64,000 nucleotides of DNA from Catenaria anguillulae PL171 (Eukaryota > Blastocladiomycota > Blastocladiomycetes > Blastocladiales > Catenariaceae): assembly GCA_002102555.1 (NCBI GenBank), contig MCFL01000009.1:310001-374000 (forward strand). Direction: 5' to 3'. Both the position numbers and the translations under genes were made by a program. How positions within the stretch are numbered: position 1 is the stretch's first letter; every line of letters begins with the position of its first letter. Shown here one piece after another: positions 21,248 to 32,072 of the stretch. A model generated the notes under the pieces. The model worked only from the letters and a program-made list of their open reading frames with translations, did no database searches and was not told the DNA's origin.

Positions 21248-23403
21248 ATGCAGATTGAACCGCTCATACGTCCGCCACTCCCCGGCGACCTTGTCGACCA
21301 AATCCTCGCTACGGCCTTGCGACTGCTCTTTGTCTCTCTACCAACGGCATCGCCCTTCCAGACATCAACAACCATGCCGAAGCTCGATCCATTCACCGCC
21401 TTCTCACAGCCACACAGCCGAGCTCGCCAGACGTCAAGCACACGGCCCTCGTGCTCATGTGGTGGATCGACCTGGACGTTGCCAGCCGCCACGGCCGCAT
21501 CCAACTGCTCAACAACCTCGTTCACGTCGCACACCAGTACCCGCGCAAGCGCCCGCTCAAGTACTCGTCGCACGCCGCGGACGCGGCCAGCGCAGCGGGA
21601 CACGTATGTGTTCTCGACTGGTGGCTCAATCACCATCAAGCGCATACGTTGGCGTTGACATACACGGCCGACGCATTTGATTTGGCGGCGGCAAACGGCC
21701 ACCTGGACTGTGTCCAATGGTGGATGCATCAATCGTTGCGTGGCCGCGGCGGGATCAAGCTCAAGTCCACACACCGTGCGGTTGACTTGGCGTCTGCCAA
21801 TGGCCACGTTGGCGTGTTGCAATTCCTGCTTGTGCATGCACAAGCGGGTCATTTCACGTTTCGTGTGACGATTGAGGGGATTGCGGCCGCCGTCAAGCAC
21901 GATTTCAGTGTGTTTGGCGGGCACGAGCATCCGGCGCTCGAGTGGTGGTTGCATGCGCACATCAAGAACGAGTACTTTACCGTGGACCATTTGAACACTC
22001 GTTGTGCAGGGTCGACTGGCGAGGCGACACTGACGAGACCAGTCGTGACACCGGCCGTTCAGGCGGCAGAGTGTGGTGATTTGGCGGCGCTTGAGATGTT
22101 GGATCAGCGGTCGCAGTACATGTCTCGCACAAGGGATTGGGATATGGTTGTGGCAGCGTGTCGGTCGGGAAAGGTAGAGGTGGTCGAGTGGTGTTGGGCA
22201 AAGACCATGAGGTTACCTGATGATCCGTACGATGATCGCAACTGGTACGGGATTATGTCTGGCGGTGGGCACTTGGAGCAGCAGATGCGCGAGTGTTTTC
22301 TGAGCGCAAGCGAGGGTGGGCATGTCCAGGTTCTGGAATGGCTTCGAAAGCGGTATATTGGTCGACTCGCTGAGCTGACAACCGAACCGGGGTTGGTTGA
22401 AAGAGCGTTGGTTGCGGCGAGCCGAGAAGGCCATGTTGCAGTGCTTGACTGGTGGAAAACCTTGGCGGACCAATCTCTCGTGTGCCCGGAGGATGCCCTG
22501 GTCGAGGCGAGCGTAAACAGCCGTATTGGCGTCCTCAAGTGGTGGCAGGATTGGGTCAAGCACAGTTGCCAACTGCTTCCATGTTCCACGAAGGCAACGA
22601 GCGCGGCGTCGGGCAATTGTCAGCTTGCTGTGCTGGAATGGTGGTTGAACGAGTCTGAATGCGAGCTGGCTATTGATACGCACTCCATTGTCGCAACCGC
22701 CACGACATCATCGCATGTTCCCGTCCTTGAGTTTTGGATGCACCAAGGAGCCCTTGACCACCTGTCCTCGCTGACGTTCAGCGGTCAAGATTTGGTTGTT
22801 TTGGACTGGTGGTGTCAACAGCTCCATGTCCAGCCTCAGCACTGGTTGCGTGAAGGCTTGGCTCTCCCGTCGTACATTCTGTACTTTTGTCTTGCGCGAC
22901 AAAGTCACCCGAGGATCTCTGAGTGCACATTGGTGGACCATGCCCTTGTTTGCCACGATCCCCTCCTAATGGCTGCTCTGATTTATGCTCAGCCGTCGAT
23001 CGTCTGCCAAGTCTCGGAAGGTGGGGCTGCTCGTGCTCTGGAAGCCGCCTCGTATCGCGGGAAACTGGACTTTGTCTCGTGGTGGGTCGGCGCAAGTGGT
23101 CTTCCGGTGCCAGCCAACGGTCGATATCTGGAATATGCGAGCGCAGGGGGGCACAGTCACGTTCTGACCTGGTGGGTCAAATGTTCTGGAGTAACGTTCA
23201 CGGTGGTTGATGCACACGTATGTCTCGAGCTGGCAAAATGGAGTGGGAATCTTGACGAGGTTATGGCGTGGTGGTACGAGTCGGGATTGTTTGGATTGCA
23301 TGAAGAGGACACCATTGAGCAGGGGCAAAGTTGCCGGCATGTGAAGGTGGAGGCGCTGTATCGAGAGATTAGTGTCGTGTCGAATAGATATCTCCAGTCA
23401 TGA
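21248..23403 (+). CDS. ankyrin-type repeat protein with F-box-like start
   Basis: The frame 21451-23403 (650 codons from the first Met in it) is a chain of about 15 repeats of 30-36 residues built on A-A-x-x-G-H-x-x-V-L-x-W-W. This is the degenerate ankyrin form with a WW end that is common in zoosporic fungi and amoebae. These repeats bind protein partners. Upstream, an ATG at 21248 opens a different frame with MQIEPLIRPPLPGDLVDQILATAL, which looks like the short F-box-like start of such proteins. The ankyrin frame stays open back past 21330. Joining them needs a frame change between about 21300 and 21440. I found no convincing intron of the right length, so either a frameshift, a sequence error or an unusual splice is involved. 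The start is therefore uncertain. Confidence 0.8.
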
Positions 23404-23695
23404 GTGGGGAAGAGAGTTCGATCGAACCGCTCCAAGTTATTCTGCCACTGTATCATAACTTGGAAATGGCCGAGGACGTAATACGTCTGATGCTTGGTCT
23501 GAAGTCGCAGGCCGGCAGCAGTCTCGAGACGAATGATCGTGACGGAGACACATTGAGGCTGCGAGACGCCACATTGCTCAGATATCGATTTCGAATCGTG
23601 CGTTTCCTGTACGTGAAATTGCAAGCGCGGCTGTGACAAGGGTGACAATGACAAAAGACCCTCTGCATTCGCAGCATATAGACCTGATACTTACC

Positions 23696-26027
23696 ATGAC
23701 CGTCCCCGTCACGCTGGCGTCGCTCCCAGCCGACGTCCTCACCGCCATAACGGAACGAATCGTGCGTGATCACAGCCGACCGACCGCCGACCTTGCCGCG
23801 CTTGCCCTCACCTGCTCCACACTGGCCCAAGTCGTGATTCCGGCGCTTTATGAGACGATCGTCGTGCCCACCCTGCCGTCGCTGCCGCTGCTCGATCGCA
23901 CATTGACGGTACGCGCCGATCTCGCTGCGCATACCAAGATTCTTGCACTTGGACATGCATTCCTGGACGGCACGCAGTTTGATTTGGCAGCCGGGCTCTC
24001 CAATGCCATCAAGAGTGTCGAGGATATTGGCGTGGCGAATGACGAGCGGATGCACTTGATTGGTCCCGACACTTCGCGGTCGCTTGTCATGGCGTAGATG
24101 ACTCGCGTTGCAAACGCCTGTCCGAATCTCGTCGGCGTCGATTTCACTTGCGTCGTGCCACGTCCTCGGGTTCACCAACTTGGCCAAGGTCATAGGTCCG
24201 CGTCGTGGATGGTTCAAGCCGCCCTTGAGGCGGAATTTCTACTTGGCGGCAGTGCCTGTCTACTATCCAACAAGCGACAAGAAGGGGCCCAGAACTGTCA
24301 GGCCGGGACTTGTTTGTGCAATCAATTGGGCTCGACGGACCATTGACATTGTGCCCACAGCAATGAGTCCCGAATTGCTCTATCTATCTCAAATGCAAGA
24401 CCTGGTCCCTGGTGGCAATCGCGAGCTGTCCAAATGGACCGTAGGGCGTGTTGACCTTTACGAGGAAGCGTGGAATACCATGGACGGATCACAAGTCATG
24501 GCATTTGTGCTCGGAATTCCTCAAGATTCGCACGTCTTTGACCTTGACCCGCGCCGGCTCGCACCGTCGGCGCAATGTACCGTGACGGCGGCCACCTTGG
24601 TCAGTGCACTCAAGACCCGCTGTAAAGGCGCGGCCAAGTGTACATCTGTTTGAATCCGCAATCCAACCATCAGCGACCAGTTTCTGTCCAACAACCCGAT
24701 TCAGTTTCAAACGGTTGTCAAGCGGCAGTACCATCAGTTCATGGCCGACCTTGCTCCGCTCCAGTCTTCACCTTGGACCACAGTCACTTCGCTTACGCTC
24801 GGCACACCTCTCTTTTCCCCACTCAATTGGCTCGACTCGCTTCACCAGCTGGCCATCATTGCCGCCGCCTTCCCCAACGTGACCTCCCTCTCGCTTAAAC
24901 CCTACTTTCCGGCCATTGCCGACGTGCTCCTAGCATGTGACCCGTTCCTTCGCCGACCACCCGCTGTCGGCCGCCCATTGCGCCGTCTCTCCATTGTACG
25001 GTCGCACAGCGAGCAAAAGCTCCCGGAACTCAAGCGTGCCGTGCAAACCGACAACAAGATGGTTCGGACGCAGCTCAACATGACCCGGGCTTCACCCCAT
25101 CATCTCGAGCAACTTGTGCTGGCCGACACGGGCCTGTACGGCGATCACAGTTGGTGGCAGGACCATCCCGTTCTCATTCACCCGGGCTTGCTTCACGGCC
25201 TCAAATATGCCAATATCATGGGTGCCCATGTTGCGGTTGCTCCGCCTCGACTTGCAACGCCCGATTCCGACTCGTTCCCTTCCGTGCTGTCGCTTCGCCG
25301 CAAGGAAAAACCCATTCTGCTCGCGCACCTCACGCTTCCAAACCTGCTTGCACTCGCGCTGAATGGCGACCTTGAGCGGCCCAGCACCGCCATCTCGCTC
25401 ACAGATGCATTGCCGACGTGCCCTAACCTGGAATCCTTGATGATTGACATGGACTGGTCCGTGTGCCTGAATACATGGCGCGAACCGGCGGCCGTGATTT
25501 GCAAGTACCCTCGCCTGCGCAACGTGTGCTTGGCCTGTGTCACTTTCAACGAAAAGCAACTGCTGCTGCTTGCCGACCACCTGTTTGGGCACCCGATTCG
25601 TGCGCTGCGCCCTGTTCCCACGCTTGCGCGCTTGGTGATCGCCAACCAGTCGCACGCAGACGAGCTGACGGGCCTGTGGGTTGGCGGGCCCGAGGTCGGC
25701 GCCGTATGGATGAGCGACGTCAAGGTGCCGGGCGAGTTTAAGGTAGTGTCGCCGTGTCCGTTTTTGCGGCTGTTTAAGAATCCGGCCATGGTGCAGCCCG
25801 CGCCAATGTATGGCGAGTCGTGCTTGTGTGGCCGCAAGATGATGGGGCGGGCCGGCGCGTGGATGCATCCGTTGGATGGGACTATTGTCTGTGCCAAGTG
25901 TAAGCATGAGGTTGGTGTCAAACTCGAGTCTAAGAAGACTGGGGTGGTGGCGCGCAGGTTGACGCACGACATGAGCAATTATCCGTCGTTCTTGTCGGAG
26001 GGCCCATGGCCATTGGCGGTAGTGTGA
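23696..26027 (+). pseudogene. family 1 F-box/LRR/CxC gene, disabled copy (1A)
   Basis: Alignment to the intact neighbours at 26277 and 29027 shows a full-length relative with several lesions. A TAG at 24095-24097 replaces the conserved Trp in MAWMTH. A small deletion near 24150 shifts the frame just after CPNLVGVDF, and a TGA at 24651-24653 breaks the middle. The last third (24741-26027) is open and well preserved, including MSDVKVPGEF and the C-terminal CLCGRKMMG...VCAKC module. The N-terminus (LPADVLTAITERIV, LAALALTCSTLAQV) is the F-box-like part. Lesions at three separate places make a pseudogene more likely than missed introns. A truncated product from the 3' frame remains possible. Confidence 0.8.
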
Positions 26028-26276
26028 GATCCATTTCTTGCATGTATATTCTTTCCGGAGTGCGTATGTATATGCGCTGTCATTGTCTGTTCACAAGTCC
26101 ATAAACACATCTGGTTTGCTCGCCTCTCAGCCCGACCAACGTCAGGTCTCTCGGCCGAGCTCCCCGGCTCGTTTGGGATGGTGGAAAAATCAAGATCGTG
26201 GCAGTCAGGTCGCTTGACCAACCGATATACTTATGTAGTCTCTTATGTAGTGGATATGACCAATGTAATCACTTGA

Positions 26277-28670
26277 ATGAGGATGACGATGGACTCTGTG
26301 CAACTCGATTCTCCAGCCGCAATGCTCGCCTCGCTACCGAGCGACATCCTCGATGCCATCGCACAACGGATCGTGCATGATCACCACCGCCCGGCGGCCG
26401 ACCTCGCCGCCTTGGCCTTGACTTGCTCTGCGATTGCTCGGGCTGCAAACCAAGCCTTGTACAAGACACTCGTCGTGCCCAATTTGACGTCGCTGCCGCT
26501 GCTCGATCGCACATTGTCGGCCCATGCTGATCTCGCCGCTCAAGTCAAGGTTCTCGTCCTCGGGCTCACGTTCCCGGACACGACCCAGTTTGACTTGTCG
26601 GCGGGCTTGTCTGACATCATCAAGAGTGCCGACGGTATTGCCGTTGCCAACGAAGATCGGATTCCACTAGTGATTGGCAAAGACACCCCTCGGGCGATGC
26701 TCATGGCGTGGATGACGCACATTGCCCGAGTGTGCCCAAACCTCGTCGGCGTCGACTTTTCCAGAGTCTATTCGCTGTCCACGTCGCATGTCCTTGGGTT
26801 CACCAACTTGGCTCAAGTCATTGGCCCACGCAAAGGATGGTTCAAGTCGCCGGCCAAGGGCGATTTCTATTTGGCCGGCGTCGCTGTCCATGATTCGGCA
26901 GGTTCAGATGTTGACTGTAAACGGCGCAAGTTGGGGTTGGTCAACTCGATTGATTGGGGCAAGCGTACCATCAGTATATTTGGCAGTTTCCTCGACGGTC
27001 AGGCACTCTTCTTGTCGCAATTGCACGACTTGATTCCTGGCAGCGACCAAGAGCTCGCCAAATGGTGTGTCGGGCGTGTCATGAGTTTTGAAGAACCCGA
27101 CTCGGCGGATTACTCACAAGTCTTGCCTTACGTTTATGGGGTTCCAGCCGATTCTCCTGCGTTTGATATCACTCCGAACCGGCTGTCCAAATCCTCGACC
27201 TATTCTATTTCAACCTCCACGCTGGCCAGGGCAAGCAAGATTCGATCCAGGGCGGTTGCTTCATGCACGGCGCTTGCGCTTGTCACGACAGTTGGGAGCG
27301 AGCGAGCAGTAGCCGAAAGTTTCTCTGCTCTGCCCGTTGCCGCACAGCAGAAACAGTTCTATAGCTTCCTCCGTCATCTTGTACCTCTCAAAGCTTCACC
27401 GTGGACTACGGTTGCACTCCTTGCGCTTGGCACTCCTCTCTTTTCTGCAGACAACTGGCTCGATTCGCTCAATCAGCTCGCTTCGATTGCCAAGGCATTC
27501 CCAAATGTCACATCTCTGACGCTTCGCTCGTTTTATCCTGCAATTGCTGATGTTTTGCTTGCATGCGACCCATTTCTTCGACGACCTGCCGCTCACGGTC
27601 GCCCGTTGCGCGAACTTGACATTTTTCGTCATAGTTCCGAGCCAAAGCTACCCGAGCTCAAATTCCTGCCATCTCAAAGCAATCTAGATCGCACCCAGCT
27701 TAACATGACTCGCGCATCACCATTCCACCTCAGTCGGCTCGGTCTTCTCGACGCAGGAATGTTCAACTGGCCCTCAACTTCGCGCCCATGCCCGATCCTC
27801 ATTCACCCAGGTCTGCTCCACAGCATCAAGCATATCAACGTCATTGGCACCGTGCTCGCTGTTGCACCTTCACGCCTCGCATCACCGGATGCACTCTCGT
27901 TTCCATCCATCCTCACGTTGCGCGAATCCGAGCCTGTTTTGCACCTTGGTAATGTGTCGCTGCCCAACATGGAAACGCTTGCCGTCAACGCCAATCTCCT
28001 TGTCTCCCACTCGCAGCCAATAGACGACTTGGCGCTCGCCCGTGTGCTGCCATCGTGTCCCAACTTGGAAATGCTCACCATCGACATGAAGACATCGCTG
28101 CGTCTCAAGTCTTGGCTCGCCGCGGCCAATGTGATAAAAAAGTACCCACGCGTCCGCAGCGTGTACCTGGCAAGCGTATCGCTGGACCGGGCGGGGTTAC
28201 TGGCGCTCGCCGATCACTTTTTCGCACACCCAGTGCGCGAGCTGCGCCCTGTTCCCATACTCGGCCGTGTGTTTCTCGTCAACGAGTCGACACACGCGCC
28301 CGACGTTACGGGATTATGGGTTGCAGGTCCAGAGACGGGTACTGTGTGGATGAGTGACGTCAAGGTTCCTGGCGAGTTTAAGGTAGTGTCACCTTGTCCA
28401 CTCAAGCGCATTTTCGGGTCGGATCAGGTGCAAGACATGCCTGGCACTGGCGAGGCTTGCTTGTGTCCGCGCGGGTGGGTCATGATGGGCCGACCCGGCG
28501 CATGGATCCATCCCATGGATGGAACGGTTGTGTGTGCAAAGTGCTGTGGACGAGTTGGGAAGGAACTCAAGTCGAGCAAGGGCGGGGTTGTGGTGCGGCG
28601 AGTGACAAAGGATGCGGCACACTTTCCCATGTTTATGTATCAGACCTTGGCCCATTCCATGGCCATGTAG
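26277..28670 (+). CDS. family 1 F-box-like / LRR / CxC-CxxC protein (1B)
   Basis: An intact single-exon frame of 797 aa. Residues about 15-60 look like an F-box: LPSDILDAIAQRIV followed by LAALALTCSAIARAANQALY. The middle (about 350-640) has spaced leucine-rich strands such as FPNVTSLTL and CPNLEMLTI, expected of an LRR-like solenoid. Near 675, VWMSDVKVPGEF marks the start of the conserved C-terminal part, which holds CLCPRGWVMMG (about 725), a WIHPMDG turn and VVCAKCCGR (about 755). The paired Cys motifs suggest a metal-binding knuckle (inference). F-box proteins usually recruit substrates to SCF ubiquitin ligases; that role is assumed from the N-terminus only. It is the middle of three head-to-tail copies. 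The start could also be the next Met, three residues in. Confidence 0.85.
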   Translation: MRMTMDSVQLDSPAAMLASLPSDILDAIAQRIVHDHHRPAADLAALALTCSAIARAANQALYKTLVVPNLTSLPLLDRTLSAHADLAAQVKVLVLGLTFPDTTQFDLSAGLSDIIKSADGIAVANEDRIPLVIGKDTPRAMLMAWMTHIARVCPNLVGVDFSRVYSLSTSHVLGFTNLAQVIGPRKGWFKSPAKGDFYLAGVAVHDSAGSDVDCKRRKLGLVNSIDWGKRTISIFGSFLDGQALFLSQLHDLIPGSDQELAKWCVGRVMSFEEPDSADYSQVLPYVYGVPADSPAFDITPNRLSKSSTYSISTSTLARASKIRSRAVASCTALALVTTVGSERAVAESFSALPVAAQQKQFYSFLRHLVPLKASPWTTVALLALGTPLFSADNWLDSLNQLASIAKAFPNVTSLTLRSFYPAIADVLLACDPFLRRPAAHGRPLRELDIFRHSSEPKLPELKFLPSQSNLDRTQLNMTRASPFHLSRLGLLDAGMFNWPSTSRPCPILIHPGLLHSIKHINVIGTVLAVAPSRLASPDALSFPSILTLRESEPVLHLGNVSLPNMETLAVNANLLVSHSQPIDDLALARVLPSCPNLEMLTIDMKTSLRLKSWLAAANVIKKYPRVRSVYLASVSLDRAGLLALADHFFAHPVRELRPVPILGRVFLVNESTHAPDVTGLWVAGPETGTVWMSDVKVPGEFKVVSPCPLKRIFGSDQVQDMPGTGEACLCPRGWVMMGRPGAWIHPMDGTVVCAKCCGRVGKELKSSKGGVVVRRVTKDAAHFPMFMYQTLAHSMAM

Positions 28671-29026
28671 TCGGTCATGCGTCGTCCTCAAATCCTGTCC
28701 CTGGATCCATAAACACATTGTATGCCTTCATCGTCTGATTGCCAGAGTCCCTGCGGCTCCTCGCGGCAAGCCTGGTAGTCCATCTAAATCATTCAATCAT
28801 TCAACGAGCGACTCGGCCTCACAAGTCGCGGCTACCCGGTGCCCACCGAACCCTTATCATCAGTACGCTTACACCGATACAGATTTTGCCTCACACGCGT
28901 TGTACAGCAGCGCATTCCAGGGCCGGTGACGAAATGATATTTAATGTGGCCGCCAAGCCGCCAAAGACCCGCTGAACCATTCTGTCGCTGGCGGTGCGCT
29001 GAGGAGCTCGAGCGATCATCAATGTT
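28671..29026. other. intergenic between tandem copies 1B and 1C
   Basis: No gene is seen. This short spacer must contain the terminator of 1B and the promoter of 1C. Confidence 0.4.
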
Positions 29027-31438
29027 ATGGCCGATGGGGCAACTGCAACAATGACAACGCAAGACCCTCCGCAACATGGAGAGGATACCATGGCCGTCCC
29101 GTTGACGCTTACGACATTGCCGGCCGATGTCCTCAACGTTCTTTTGGATCGCATCATTCGCCGCCACCGTCATCCAGCAGCCGACCTCGCCTCGCTCGCG
29201 CTCACCTGCCACACAGTTGCTCAAGTCGTGATTCCGGCGCTTTATGAGACGATCGTCGTGCCCACTCTGCCTTCGCTGCCGCTGCTCGATCGCACATTGA
29301 CGGCTCGCGCCGACCTCGCCGCTCGGGTCAAGATCCTCGCCCTCGGGAACGCCTTCTTGGATGGCACGCAGTTTGATTTGTCGGTCGGCTTGTCCGACAT
29401 CATCAAGACCGTTGACGGTCTTGCTGTTGCCAATGAGGACCGAATCAAATTCCTTGGTCCGGATACTCAGAGGTCGCTCATCATGGCTTGGATGACCCAT
29501 TTCGCAAAACGGTGTCCAAATTTGACGGGTGTCGATTTTTCTCGTACGGGGTCGCTGCCGTCGGGCCATGCCCTTGGGTTTACCAACTTGGCACAAGTGC
29601 TCCGGCCTCGAAGTGGTTGGTTCAAACCGCCATCAAGGGGCGATTTCTACGTGGCCGCCGCTCCAATTCGCAATTCTACGTGTTCTACACGCAAGGTGGG
29701 GATGGTGACGGCCATTCACTGGGGAACACGGACCATCAACCTGTTGCGGTCACCCATTCGCCCGCATTTTCTCAACTTGTCGCAGCTCCACGACCTGATC
29801 CCTGGGGATGACAGTGAACTTTCCAAGTGGACTGTGAGGCACCATGTGCTCGTTGAAGACGAATGGAACAAGTCAGACACACCAGGGGTTTTATCTCAAG
29901 TCTATGGGGTCCGCAACGACTCGTTTGGATTCGGCATATCCCAAAAGCGACTGCCGGCGGCCGCGTCATGCTCCATCTCCATGGAGACGTTGGCCAATGC
30001 GATTTCCCTCCGCGACATCCACGGCGTTGCTCCATGCACATCTTTATCGATCGCCAACCCGTACCTCACCGCCGATTCTCCGCCCACCATGGGCAAGCAA
30101 CACTTTCGTGACTTTGTGCACAACCTTGGGCTGCTCAAATCTTCGCCTTGGACAACCGTCACATCCCTCAGCCTTGGCGCGCCGCTTTTTATGCGTGACA
30201 ATTGGCTCGACTCGCTCCACCAACTCGCAATGATTGCAACGGCATTTCCCAATGTCACCTCACTGTCACTGCAAGCTTACTACCCAGCCATTGGCGACGT
30301 TCTTCTTGCGTGCGATCCGTTCCTACGACGTGCTCACCCATTTGGCCGCCCATTGCAGCAGCTCGGCATCACGCGGAATTCTCCAAAGCACAAGCTCGCC
30401 GAACTCCAATCCGTCCCAACCGACCCGAGCATGCTGCGAACTCTTCTCAAGGTGAGTCGCGCAAGTCCTCATCATCTTTACAAGCTCATCATTCTCGATA
30501 TGGGCCTGGCGGATTATCACAGGTCCTGGCGTCCTCGCCCCATTCTCATTCATCCAGGCTTGCTTCATGGACTCAAGCACGCCAACTTCATGGGCACCCA
30601 CGTTGCGGTTGCTCCACCTCGGCTTGCCATGCCCGCATCCGCCTCGTTTCCGTCCATTCTCGCTCTTGGTGTCGACGAGCAGCCACTCTCGTTGGCCCAC
30701 ATCACTCTACCCAACATGCAATTGCTCTCGCTCAATGGCGACCTCACCTTACCCAACCCGAAAGCAGCAACTGCAACGTCACTTGTTCGCGCACTTCCGA
30801 AATGCCCCAACCTGGAATCGCTCATGATCGACTTGAACCAGTACATTTGCATCACGTCCTGGCAAGCCGCTGCATCCATCATCTGCAAGTACCCTCGGCT
30901 GCGCAACGTGTGTTTGGCGTGTGTTCGTCTTGACCGCAACGACTTGCTCGCTCTGATTGATTATTTGTTTGTGCACCCGGTTCGCGCGCTGCGCCCAGTC
31001 CCAATGCTCGGCCGCGTCGTCCTTGTCAACGATTACCGGAAAGCAAAGGAGTTGGAGGGCATCTGGGTTGCTGGACCAGACGTGGGGACTGTTTGGATGA
31101 GCGATGTCAAGATTCCGGGCGAGTTTCACGTTGTTTCCTCATGCCCGTACACGGAAACGGCCAAGGCACGTGGGACATTGCATCTGTGCGGGGTCCCTAT
31201 TCCCTGGGCTGAAAAGCCATGCCTGTGCGGTCGAGTCAAGATGGGCGAGCCGGGAACTTGGATATATCCCGGGACCGGCCGAGTTTTGGAGCCGGTTGTA
31301 TGCGACATGTGCTGTGGGCGCATGGACGAGAGGTTGAGGTCGAACAAGAGTGGAGTGGAGCTTCGGTGCATCAATCCGGACATTGAGCACTATCCAATGC
31401 TGATTTATGAGGGGTTGTGGCCGGCGATGCGAATGTAA
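29027..31438 (+). CDS. family 1 F-box-like / LRR / CxC-CxxC protein (1C)
   Basis: Intact, single exon, 803 aa. It is closest to copy 1A; both share the run IPALYETIVVPTLPSLPLLD. F-box-like residues lie at about 28-75 (LPADVLNVLLDRII, LASLALTCHTVAQV). Leucine-rich strands occupy the middle (FPNVTSLSL, CPNLESLMI, YPRLRNVCLA). MSDVKIPGEF at about 690 precedes the Cys module CLCGRVKMG (about 730) and VVCDMCCGR (about 760), and the protein ends near YEGLWPAM. The region before the second Cys pair has an insertion (PGTGRVLEP) compared with 1B. A later in-frame Met at residue 22 (MAVPLTLTTLP) matches the start of 1A and may be the true start. Confidence 0.85.
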   Translation: MADGATATMTTQDPPQHGEDTMAVPLTLTTLPADVLNVLLDRIIRRHRHPAADLASLALTCHTVAQVVIPALYETIVVPTLPSLPLLDRTLTARADLAARVKILALGNAFLDGTQFDLSVGLSDIIKTVDGLAVANEDRIKFLGPDTQRSLIMAWMTHFAKRCPNLTGVDFSRTGSLPSGHALGFTNLAQVLRPRSGWFKPPSRGDFYVAAAPIRNSTCSTRKVGMVTAIHWGTRTINLLRSPIRPHFLNLSQLHDLIPGDDSELSKWTVRHHVLVEDEWNKSDTPGVLSQVYGVRNDSFGFGISQKRLPAAASCSISMETLANAISLRDIHGVAPCTSLSIANPYLTADSPPTMGKQHFRDFVHNLGLLKSSPWTTVTSLSLGAPLFMRDNWLDSLHQLAMIATAFPNVTSLSLQAYYPAIGDVLLACDPFLRRAHPFGRPLQQLGITRNSPKHKLAELQSVPTDPSMLRTLLKVSRASPHHLYKLIILDMGLADYHRSWRPRPILIHPGLLHGLKHANFMGTHVAVAPPRLAMPASASFPSILALGVDEQPLSLAHITLPNMQLLSLNGDLTLPNPKAATATSLVRALPKCPNLESLMIDLNQYICITSWQAAASIICKYPRLRNVCLACVRLDRNDLLALIDYLFVHPVRALRPVPMLGRVVLVNDYRKAKELEGIWVAGPDVGTVWMSDVKIPGEFHVVSSCPYTETAKARGTLHLCGVPIPWAEKPCLCGRVKMGEPGTWIYPGTGRVLEPVVCDMCCGRMDERLRSNKSGVELRCINPDIEHYPMLIYEGLWPAMRM

Positions 31439-31489
31439 GCTGTATTCGTCGCGTGTCGAAAAAAATGTATGATATCTGAATATCTGATA

Positions 31490-31896
31490 TTATAGTGTGT
31501 GTTTATACCAACAAATATATATATGTGCGGATACAATACATTCGGCCCAGTCTTCACCCAACAGATGGCAAGAAAGTCGGCCAATGAGTGTGACGGCCTC
31601 CTTGAGTTGCGGGAGAAAAAGGGTTTGGCTGACCGACGTGAACGAGTGGGACCGAAACAAGTTGACGTGGGCCAAAACGTCGGCAATGACAAGCGCAGCT
31701 TTGGTCACAGTCGAGTGGCGCTGGGTTGAGAGCACCTCGGTGGCTAAGATGAGAGATGCGAGCAAAAGATCAGGACAAGGCATGGGATATGGAAATGGAG
31801 CAAAGAACATTACGTACATGCTTTGAATGGCGCGAGAAATTCCACAGCAATGGAGAACATTTGCCGATCGTGATCTGTCGGGACGTCTTGGTACAT
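31490..31896 (-). CDS. small two-exon protein, unknown
   Basis: Exons 31818-31896 and 31490-31743 join through a 74-nt intron (donor GTACGT, acceptor CTTAG, phase 1) into 110 codons that stay open across the junction. The protein is amphipathic and helical (FSIAVEFLAPFKA, then LVIADVLAHVNLF and LKEAVTLIGRL) and ends in a Tyr/His-rich tail. I do not recognise it. A cyclin-like helix bundle is a loose resemblance only. The ATG at 31896 is the nearest start; the frame is open further upstream, so an additional 5' exon, or a link to the gene at 32073-32700, is possible. Confidence 0.45.
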
Positions 31897-31953
31897 GGAA
31901 ATCGTGCGACGCGACCGCGGCCGGCCTTGGCGGCCTAAGCAGCAGCCACGGTC

Positions 31954-32025
31954 GCGGTCGGTGACCGCAGCCCCGTGTGAGGCTGAGGTTCGGTCAGAAA
32001 TGACCGTGACCGAGGTCAAGACCTC
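31954..32025. repeat. three consecutive GGTC/GACC palindromes
   Basis: Three perfect 6-bp inverted repeats follow one another. GCGGTC-GGT-GACCGC is at 31954-31968, CGGTCA-GAAA-TGACCG at 31991-32006, and GAGGTC-AA-GACCTC at 32012-32025. All share a GGTC...GACC core. The surrounding 31905-32055 is rich in further GGTC and CCTC words. The cluster lies between two minus-strand genes, just upstream of the 31490-31896 gene. Confidence 0.7.
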
Positions 32026-32072
32026 AGTCTAGCCTCAAACCTCTGGGCCTTAGGTCTGTCTCACACTATCGA

